From Syntrophobacterales bacterium (GTDB taxonomy: Bacteria > Desulfobacterota > Syntrophia > Syntrophales > UBA6807), in the NCBI GenBank assembly GCA_021159265.1, contig JAGGSD010000339.1:1-12136 (forward strand): a stretch of 12,136 nt of DNA, given 5' to 3'. Below the pieces are notes generated by a model, which was not told where the DNA came from, did not search any database, and saw only the letters and a list, made by a program, of their open reading frames with translations. A program made the position numbers and the translations under genes. Positions 6,601 through 12,136 of this stretch are shown here, piece after piece; the stretch's first letter is position 1; every line of letters begins with the position of its first letter.

Positions 6601-7763
6601 TGTTGGCCGGTAAAACTTCAGCGTCGAAATTATCAGATCCTCACAAGAGAAAAACACTATTGAAAAAAAATGATGTCATATCCGAAGATAAGCTGAATGA
6701 TATTCCGTTTTACCTCTGGAAAGACATTACGTTAGTAGAAAAAGAAGTTGAGGAAAGATTGAGATCCATATTTTCTAATTTATCCAGAAAAATAGAAATT
6801 ATCAAATCCTTTTTTGCGGCAAAGATGGACAAAATGCAAACAGGAGATGAACTTCCTCCGGGTGTAATCAGATTGGTAAAGGTAAATATTGCCGTAAAGA
6901 GAAAGCTTTCTGTTGGTGATAAAATGGCGGGGCGACATGGTAACAAAGGGGTTCTGTCGAAGATTCTACCGGAAGAAGATATGCCTTATTTCGAAGATGG
7001 CACTCCTGTTGATATCGTTTTGAATCCCCTGGGAGTTCCTTCCCGTATGAATGTCGGTCAGGTTCTCGAAACTCACTTAGGATGGGCGGCAAAAGGATTA
7101 GGAGAAAAGCTACAGTCTCTCATAGAGAAGCATGCAAATGTCAATTCGGTAAAAAAGGAGTTAAAAGATATTTATTCTTCGACAGAATTGGATAGCTTTA
7201 TAGATAGAGCTTCCGAAGACGAAGTCAAAAAACTTGTAGGCAGGCTAAAGGCAGGTGTGCCTATGGCCTCGCCGGTGTTTGATGGTGCACAAGAATATGA
7301 GGTAGAAAAGATGTTTAAGATGGCCGGTTTGCCGGAAAGAAAGCAAGCCCAGCTTTTTGACGGGTTAACAGGCGAACCTTTTGATCAAAAAATAACAGTT
7401 GGGATGATTTATATGTTGAAACTTCATCATCTTGTCGACAATAAAATTCATGCGAGATCAATTGGTCCTTATTCTCTTGTTACCCAGCAACCTCTTGGGG
7501 GGAAAGCCCAATTTGGTGGTCAAAGGCTGGGTGAGATGGAAGTATGGGCAATTGAAGCCTATGGCGCCGCCAATACATTACAGGAATTTCTTACAGTAAA
7601 ATCTGATGATGTAGCCGGGAGAACAAGGATGTACGAAGCTATTGTTAAAGGTGAACATGCATTGGAGCCGGGATTGCCGGAATCTTTCAATGTACTGGTC
7701 AAAGAATTACAGGGTCTTTCTATTGATGTAGAGTTAATCGAGAATACAGAGGACAAGATGTAG
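3663..7763 (+). CDS. rpoB: DNA-directed RNA polymerase subunit beta
   Basis: Beta forms half of the RNA polymerase active-centre cleft. The chain is 1366 residues (E. coli 1342). The protrusion and lobe regions come first, with a sequence-insertion-1-like region at about 230-340. The fork/rifampicin region follows: SSQLSQFMDQTNPLSE at 510-525, then THKRRLSALGPGG at 527-539, numbered E. coli +2. D518, H528 and S533, equivalent to E. coli D516, H526 and S531, are wild type, so rifampicin sensitivity is predicted at these positions. The active-site lysines are K1087 (in VGDKMAGRHGNKG) and K1095, equivalent to E. coli K1065 and K1073. The protein ends with the conserved clamp-anchoring region. 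AAAGGG at 3652-3657 is the Shine-Dalgarno for the ATG at 3663. The gene starts 55 nt after rplL. No intein, frameshift or truncation is seen. Confidence 0.98.
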   Translation: MISYRKRFGHVKEVMEIPNLIDIQKKSYAKFLQKDVKPSERSDFGLQGTFKSVFPIVDFGGKSSLEFVSYSIGDSRYDEQECVQKGMSYVAPLKIVVRLVVFDNDRISGQKSVRDIKEQEVYFGEIPLMTKRGTFIVNGTERVIVSQLHRSPGIFFDHDKGKTHASGKLIYSARIMPIRGSWLDIEFDPKDVLYARIDRRRKMPVTILLKAMGYTPEELLKYFCDIETVSIDGGRLFLSIDKCLLGEKVTVDVADPRTGEIIIKQGRKISRTTLKKMEELGIDRMEIKEEDIHGKIFAGNVTDPETGEILFRCNDGLGIEGIQQLYQKGIKEIQFIHLSEDGSNSYIRNTLLLDKVETEEDAVIEIYRRLRPSNPPTLETARKFFDGLFFNPATYNLSDVGRVKMNYKLHLDVPPDLTVLRKEDILDAVKYLINLKNGVANYSIDDIDHLGNRRVRSVGELIENQYRIGLMRMERAVKEKMSLLDIETMMPHDLVNAKPVSAVINEFFGSSQLSQFMDQTNPLSEITHKRRLSALGPGGITRERAGFEVRDVHNTHYGRICPIETPEGPNIGLIVSLSTYARVNDFGFIETPYRVVEKGKVLDEIRYLTAAEEETYIIAQANTPIDSEGRISEKMVTARKGGNYIIIPADEVTLMDISPSQLISVATGLIPFLEHDDANRALMGSNMQRQAVPLLKPDAPLVGTGMESVVARDSGAVVVAKRSGIVEDVDASRIVIKSDNEEKDELDTGVDIYNLIKYQRSNQDTCFNHKPIVNKGDRVNIGDLIADGPATSNGELALGRNIMVAFMSWGGYNYEDSILISERVVKEDVYTSIHIEKFETMARDTKLGKEEITRDIPNVGEEALRNLDESGIVRIGVFVKHGDILVGKITPKGETQLSPEEKLLRAIFGEKAGDVRDTSLHVPPGVEGVVIDVQIFNRKGTGKDSRLLEIEEAEVRRLLKDQNDEIRIITESIRKEALSLLAGKTSASKLSDPHKRKTLLKKNDVISEDKLNDIPFYLWKDITLVEKEVEERLRSIFSNLSRKIEIIKSFFAAKMDKMQTGDELPPGVIRLVKVNIAVKRKLSVGDKMAGRHGNKGVLSKILPEEDMPYFEDGTPVDIVLNPLGVPSRMNVGQVLETHLGWAAKGLGEKLQSLIEKHANVNSVKKELKDIYSSTELDSFIDRASEDEVKKLVGRLKAGVPMASPVFDGAQEYEVEKMFKMAGLPERKQAQLFDGLTGEPFDQKITVGMIYMLKLHHLVDNKIHARSIGPYSLVTQQPLGGKAQFGGQRLGEMEVWAIEAYGAANTLQEFLTVKSDDVAGRTRMYEAIVKGEHALEPGLPESFNVLVKELQGLSIDVELIENTEDKM

Positions 7764-7936
7764 TTATCGTCGACCTGAAGCGGTAAAAGCGCAAGTGCTA
7801 AGGGCTGAGCCACGAGCAATGAGGACTGAGGGCTAAAGGCTTTTCCTCCAGTTTGTGCCTTTCAGCATCTGTGCGAAAAACGCAGTTATTGGCAATAAAG
7901 ACTCTAATAACCTTGCGAACAAAGGGAGTTGATCCA
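7764..7936. other. 173-nt rpoB-rpoC spacer with degenerate short repeats
   Basis: No gene is supported here. The 5' half contains degenerate direct repeats: AGGGCTGAG (7801-7809), AGGACTGAG (7822-7830) and GGGCTAAAGG (7830-7839). These resemble low-complexity intergenic arrays. The rpoC frame stays open back to a TTG at 7853, but that stretch has no ribosome-binding site and no family resemblance. The last bases hold the rpoC Shine-Dalgarno AAAGGGAG (7921-7928). I see no clear terminator or promoter. Confidence 0.7.
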
Positions 7937-10900
7937 GTGGAAGATATTTTTAGTTTTTTTGAAAAACCCAAGGATCCTGTAAGATTCAATGCAATAAAGG
8001 TATCTATTGCCTCGCCCGAAAAAATCCTTTCGTGGTCACGTGGCGAGGTAAAAAAACCCGAGACAATAAATTACAGGACTTTTAAACCGGAAAGAGATGG
8101 TCTCTTTTGTGCCAGAATCTTTGGTCCCGTTAAAGATTATGAGTGTTTATGCGGAAGATACAAGAGAATGAAACACAGGGGAGTAGTCTGTGAGAAATGT
8201 GGGGTTGAAGTTACTCAGTCCAGGGTGCGCAGAGAAAGAATGGGGCATATAACCCTGGCTTCACCCGTTGCCCATATCTGGTTTTTGAAGAGTTTACCCA
8301 GCAGAATCGGAAATGTCCTGGATTTGACGCTGAAGGAACTGGAAAAGGTATTGTATTTTGAGTCCTGGATAGTGTTGGATCCTAAGGATACTCCCTTGAA
8401 GAAAAAAGAGCTGCTGGCTGAGGAAGAGTATCTCGAAGCAAAAGAAACATATGGCAAAGACAGTTTTGAGGCCGATATTGGCGCTGGGGCAATAAGAAAG
8501 CTTCTTGAGGAAATCCATCTGGAGGATCTTGATAAGGAACTGAGAGCCGGACTAAAGGCGGCTACCTCTGAAACGAAAAGAAAAAAACTGGCGAAAAGAC
8601 TAAAGGTTATTGAAGCGTTGAAAAAGTCTGGTAACAAGCCGGAATGGATGGTTTTAACCGTTATACCCGTCATACCGCCTGATTTAAGGCCGCTGGTTCC
8701 GCTGGATGGAGGCCGCTTTGCCACATCTGATTTAAATGATCTTTACCGGAGGGTGATTAACAGGAACAACCGTTTGAAGCGGTTGCAGGAATTGAATGCA
8801 CCTGAAATTATTATAAGAAACGAAAAAAGAATGCTCCAGGAAGCAGTTGATGTCTTGTTTGATAATGGAAGGCGTGGAAAGGCGATCACTGGTTCGAATT
8901 CAAGACCTTTACGTTCCCTGTCCGATATGCTGAAAGGAAAACAGGGAAGGTTCAGACAAAACCTTCTCGGCAAAAGGGTGGATTATTCCGGAAGATCCGT
9001 GATTACTGTGGGACCCGATTTAAGGCTTCATCAATGCGGTCTGCCTAAGAAGATGGCGCTGGAACTCTTTAAGCCTTTTATCTATAATCGGCTCGAGGAA
9101 AAGGGCTATGTGACTACCATAAAAAGCGCCAAGAAGATGGTTGAAAAAGAAGCTCCCGAAGTATGGGATGCCCTTGACGAGGTTGTTAGCGAGTATCCCA
9201 TTCTGCTCAATAGAGCTCCGACCCTGCATAGATTGGGCATACAAGCTTTTGAACCCGTGCTTATAGAAGGTAAGGCTATTCAGCTTCATCCTCTTGTCTG
9301 CACAGCATTTAATGCTGATTTTGATGGTGATCAAATGGCCGTTCACGTGCCTTTGTCCCTTGAGGCTCAGGTAGAAGCGAGGGTTTTAATGATGTCGACA
9401 AACAACATCCTCTCACCAGCTAATGGTAAACCGGTTATTGTGCCCAGTCAGGATATTGTCCTCGGCATATATTATTTGACAAGATCAAAAAATGATGTGA
9501 AGGGCGAAAAGATAGTTTTTGCCGATCCCGAAGAGGTTAGGAGCGCGTACGATGCCGGTAAAGTTGAACTTCACGCAATGATAAAAGTTCGTATTGACGG
9601 TGAGCTGGTAGACACAACTGTGGGCAGGGTTTTACTTTATGAGATCATTCCTCGTGAAATTCCCTTCCATTTCGTTAATAAAGTTATCAATAAAAAGGAA
9701 ATGGCTAATCTCATTGATTACTGCTACCGTTCGTGCGGCGTTAAAACGACTGTTATCTTAGCAGATAAACTGAAAGATCTCGGTTTTGAATATGCTTCCA
9801 AATCTGGTCTGTCCATTTCCATTGATGACATGGTTATTTCTGCCAGCAAGGATAAAATTGTATCGAAGGCAAATCTTGATGTTATAAAAATTCAGGAACA
9901 ATATATGGAGGGTTTGATCACCGACGGTGAGCGTTACAATAAAGTTATTGATATATGGGCTCAGGCAACTGAAAAAGTTGCTGATGAAATGCTAAACGAA
10001 CTTGGAATGGAAGAATCGAGGGATCCTGATAATCAGATAGTGAAAAGCGAAAGTTTTAATCCCATTTACATGATGGCTGATTCAGGCGCAAGGGGGAGTG
10101 CGGCGCAAATAAGGCAACTTGCAGGAATGAGGGGATTGATGGCAAAACCGTCAGGGGAAATCATCGAAACACCGATCACCGCCAATTTTAGAGAAGGGTT
10201 GTCGGTTCTTCAATACTTCATTTCTACCCATGGCGCCAGAAAGGGTCTTGCCGATACAGCGCTGAAAACAGCAAATTCAGGTTATCTTACCAGGAGACTT
10301 GTTGACGTGGCACAGGACTGTATCATTACCGAGGAGGATTGCGGCACCATTGATGGAATCTATGTTTCAGCTCTTGTTGAAGGTGGTGAAATCATAGAAA
10401 CGGCTGGTGAACGTGTTCTCGGAAGAGTTGCTCTTGAAGATATAAAGGATCCTTTTACTGGAGAAATCCTGGTAAGAGCAAATGAGGAAATTAATGAAGC
10501 ACTGGCAGACAAAATCGACAGGGCGGGATTGGAAAGAGTGCTTATCCGATCCGTTTTGACCTGTAAGTCAAAGTATGGTGTTTGCGCCAGATGCTATGGA
10601 AGGGACCTGGCGCATGGTCACCTGGTAAATATAGGTGAAGCCGCTGGTATCATTGCGGCTCAATCCATTGGTGAACCGGGGACACAGTTGACGATGAGAA
10701 CCTTCCATATTGGTGGTACCGCAAAGTTTGAAGAACATTCAACCCTCGAAGCGCGGCATGAAGGCATACTGAAATTTGTCAATTGCAATGTGATTAAAAG
10801 GCAAAAGAATGATCAAGTAGTAATGAGTAGAAACGCAGAACTTCATGTTTTTGATAAGGAAGGAAGAAACCGTGGTAAATACCCTGTTCCCTATGGAGCG

Positions 10901-12001
10901 CATCTGAAAGTTGAGGAGGGTCAGGAGATAAGAAAAGGGGAGCAAATTGCAGAGTGGGATCCGTTTTCAATACCTGTTCTTGCCGAGGTTGACGGGACTG
11001 TAAAGTTTGGAGATGTTATCGAAGGGAAAACCATGCAGGAGCAGGTTGATACGATTACAGGTCTTTCCAGAAAGGTTATCGTTGAGTGCGGGGATACGGA
11101 TTTACGTCCCAGAGCTTCAATTAAAGATAAAGATGGAAAGACAGCCAAAGCGCCGGGCACCCATGCTAGTGCGAGACACTTGTTGCCAGTGGGGGCTAAT
11201 CTTGTCGTAATGGAAGGAGATCTGATTAAAGCGGGCGATATTATTGCCAAGATTCCCAGGGAAACAACAAAAACTAAGGATATCACCGGTGGTTTGCCCC
11301 GTGTAGCCGAACTTTTCGAGGCAAGAAAACCAAAGGAACATGCCGTAATCGCGGAAATTGATGGAATAGTTTCCTATGGTAAGGATCTTAAGGGGAAAAG
11401 GAGAGTAGTGGTAACTCCCGGTGTGGGCGAATCGAAAGACTACCTTATCCCCAAAGGTAAACATATAACGGTTCAGGAAGGTGACAGAGTTATAGCAGGC
11501 GAGCCTCTAATGGATGGCGCGAATAACCCTCATGATATTCTTAATATTAAGGGGGAGAAAGAATTAGCAAAATACCTTGTCGATGAAGTACAGGAAGTTT
11601 ACAGGTTGCAGGGAGTTAAAATCAACGATAAACATATAGAAATTATCGTGCGCCAGATGTTGAAGAAAGTGAAGGTTGTAGACCCAGGTGATACGACTTT
11701 CTTTGTAGATGAACGAATAGATAGATCTGAATTTGAAGAAGAAAATGAAAAGATAATTTCTGATGGAGGAACCCCTGCTACGGCGGAACCGATACTTCTT
11801 GGAATTACAAAAGTATCCCTGAGTACCTCCAGCTTTATTTCGGCAGCATCGTTTCAGGAGACTACTCGTGTGCTGACAGAAGCTGCTTTATCCGGGAAAG
11901 TGGATCATTTAAGAGGGCTTAAAGAAAATGTCATTATGGGAAGATTGATCCCGGCGGGCACAGGTCTTTCGATGTATAAAAAATTAGGCGTTAAAGTTTA
12001 G
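7937..12001 (+). CDS. rpoC: DNA-directed RNA polymerase subunit beta'
   Basis: Beta' carries the catalytic magnesium site. From the GTG at 7937 the protein has 1354 residues (E. coli 1407). Zinc site 1 is C70, C72, C85 and C88, identical in numbering to E. coli. The catalytic motif NADFDGDQ is at 459-466, with D461, D463 and D465 holding Mg2+. The bridge helix lies at about 760-795 (KTANSGYLTRRLVDVAQD). Zinc site 2 is C802, C876, C883 and C886. The trigger loop has MRTFH at 920-924, followed by a long insertion like E. coli SI3, then the C-terminal clamp closing with ENVIMGRLIPAGTG. The start is chosen from AAAGGGAG (7921-7928) 8 nt upstream and the family N-terminus MEDIFSFFEKPKDP. A 28-residue extension to 7853 is rejected. 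The gene is intact. Confidence 0.98.
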   Translation: MEDIFSFFEKPKDPVRFNAIKVSIASPEKILSWSRGEVKKPETINYRTFKPERDGLFCARIFGPVKDYECLCGRYKRMKHRGVVCEKCGVEVTQSRVRRERMGHITLASPVAHIWFLKSLPSRIGNVLDLTLKELEKVLYFESWIVLDPKDTPLKKKELLAEEEYLEAKETYGKDSFEADIGAGAIRKLLEEIHLEDLDKELRAGLKAATSETKRKKLAKRLKVIEALKKSGNKPEWMVLTVIPVIPPDLRPLVPLDGGRFATSDLNDLYRRVINRNNRLKRLQELNAPEIIIRNEKRMLQEAVDVLFDNGRRGKAITGSNSRPLRSLSDMLKGKQGRFRQNLLGKRVDYSGRSVITVGPDLRLHQCGLPKKMALELFKPFIYNRLEEKGYVTTIKSAKKMVEKEAPEVWDALDEVVSEYPILLNRAPTLHRLGIQAFEPVLIEGKAIQLHPLVCTAFNADFDGDQMAVHVPLSLEAQVEARVLMMSTNNILSPANGKPVIVPSQDIVLGIYYLTRSKNDVKGEKIVFADPEEVRSAYDAGKVELHAMIKVRIDGELVDTTVGRVLLYEIIPREIPFHFVNKVINKKEMANLIDYCYRSCGVKTTVILADKLKDLGFEYASKSGLSISIDDMVISASKDKIVSKANLDVIKIQEQYMEGLITDGERYNKVIDIWAQATEKVADEMLNELGMEESRDPDNQIVKSESFNPIYMMADSGARGSAAQIRQLAGMRGLMAKPSGEIIETPITANFREGLSVLQYFISTHGARKGLADTALKTANSGYLTRRLVDVAQDCIITEEDCGTIDGIYVSALVEGGEIIETAGERVLGRVALEDIKDPFTGEILVRANEEINEALADKIDRAGLERVLIRSVLTCKSKYGVCARCYGRDLAHGHLVNIGEAAGIIAAQSIGEPGTQLTMRTFHIGGTAKFEEHSTLEARHEGILKFVNCNVIKRQKNDQVVMSRNAELHVFDKEGRNRGKYPVPYGAHLKVEEGQEIRKGEQIAEWDPFSIPVLAEVDGTVKFGDVIEGKTMQEQVDTITGLSRKVIVECGDTDLRPRASIKDKDGKTAKAPGTHASARHLLPVGANLVVMEGDLIKAGDIIAKIPRETTKTKDITGGLPRVAELFEARKPKEHAVIAEIDGIVSYGKDLKGKRRVVVTPGVGESKDYLIPKGKHITVQEGDRVIAGEPLMDGANNPHDILNIKGEKELAKYLVDEVQEVYRLQGVKINDKHIEIIVRQMLKKVKVVDPGDTTFFVDERIDRSEFEEENEKIISDGGTPATAEPILLGITKVSLSTSSFISAASFQETTRVLTEAALSGKVDHLRGLKENVIMGRLIPAGTGLSMYKKLGVKV

Positions 12002-12116
12002 TCCGTTAATTATAAAGTTCGTGCCTGCCTGTGCGTTGCCTGTCTGCGCCTGCCTGTGCCGCCGGCACGGCAGACAGGCAGGCACGCAGACAGGCAAAAT
12101 TGGCAAAAGAATTAAG
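11999..12116. repeat. Palindromic intergenic repeat, copy B (interrupted)
   Basis: This begins at the rpoC stop codon. Positions 11999-12025 match 2348-2374 at 24 of 27 positions and end GTTCGTGCC. The repeat resumes at 12096-12116 with AAAATTGGCAAAAGAATT and AAG. Between them lies a 70-nt GC-rich hairpin element. TTAATT at 12006-12011 is inverted relative to AATTAA at 12110-12115, consistent with a palindromic parent repeat. Confidence 0.65.
12026..12095. repeat. 70-nt GC-rich hairpin element inserted in copy B
   Basis: The element is built from TGCCTGTCTGC-type words and their complements. TGCCTGTCTGCG (12037-12048) pairs perfectly with CGCAGACAGGCA (12085-12096), CCTGCCTG (12049-12056) pairs with CAGGCAGG (12075-12082), and a 2-nt bulge lies at 12083-12084. 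A separate inner hairpin, GTGCC (12056-12060) with GGCAC (12064-12068), closes a GCC loop. It would form a strong stem in RNA just after rpoC and could block 3' exonucleases, but there is no following T-run, so it is not a standard terminator. Confidence 0.8.
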
Positions 12117-12136
12117 AACAATCACGAAACCACGAA

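Noticed and set aside
7853..7936. N-terminal extension of rpoC by 28 residues from a TTG
   Set aside because: No Shine-Dalgarno precedes it and the residues do not resemble beta'. The GTG at 7937 has AAAGGGAG at the right distance and gives the family N-terminus.
7798..7989. Minus-strand reading frame over the rpoB-rpoC spacer
   Set aside because: It overlaps the true rpoC start and repeat DNA, with no plausible ribosome-binding site or family resemblance. The other minus-strand frames across the window are rejected for the same reason.
1..12136. A novel multi-gene system
   Set aside because: Every gene is a conserved housekeeping gene in its classic order; novelty, if any, is confined to the spacers.

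Overview
This window is a bacterial core information-processing cluster, all on the + strand: tRNA-Trp, secE, nusG, rplK (L11), rplA (L1), rplJ (L10), rplL (L7/L12), rpoB and rpoC. The RNA polymerase genes suggest a Gram-negative bacterium. Beta (1366 aa) carries the sequence-insertion-1-like region and the long proteobacterial-type insertion before the active-site lysines, and beta' (1354 aa) has a long insertion just after the trigger-loop sequence, as in Escherichia coli. Protein wording and the style of the intergenic repeats resemble Desulfobacterota (former Deltaproteobacteria). That placement is an inference with moderate-to-low confidence.

Layout: 1-183 is non-coding and repeat-containing, and leads into tRNA-Trp (184-261). 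Then come secE and nusG (4 nt apart), an 80-nt gap, rplK and rplA (22 nt apart). A 396-nt spacer (2270-2665) holds a recognisable ribosomal protein L10 leader RNA immediately after rplA, followed by a mosaic of short palindromic repeats and a possible promoter. rplJ, rplL and rpoB follow with short gaps. A 173-nt spacer with degenerate short repeats separates rpoB from rpoC. After rpoC, the last 135 nt carry a second copy of a repeat found upstream of rplJ, here interrupted by a large hairpin.

The genes work together as the usual growth-linked unit. SecE is part of the protein-export channel. NusG couples RNA polymerase to ribosomes or Rho. L11, L1, L10 and L7/L12 build the ribosomal stalks that recruit translation factors. 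RpoB and RpoC form the catalytic core of RNA polymerase. Two starts are non-ATG (TTG for rplJ, GTG for rpoC), and each has a well-placed Shine-Dalgarno sequence.

I see no novel multi-gene system. All genes are conventional and intact. The unusual content is in the spacers: several kinds of short palindromic repeat, one of which occurs twice with two different insertions, and which separate the L10 leader from the gene it should control by more than 300 nt.
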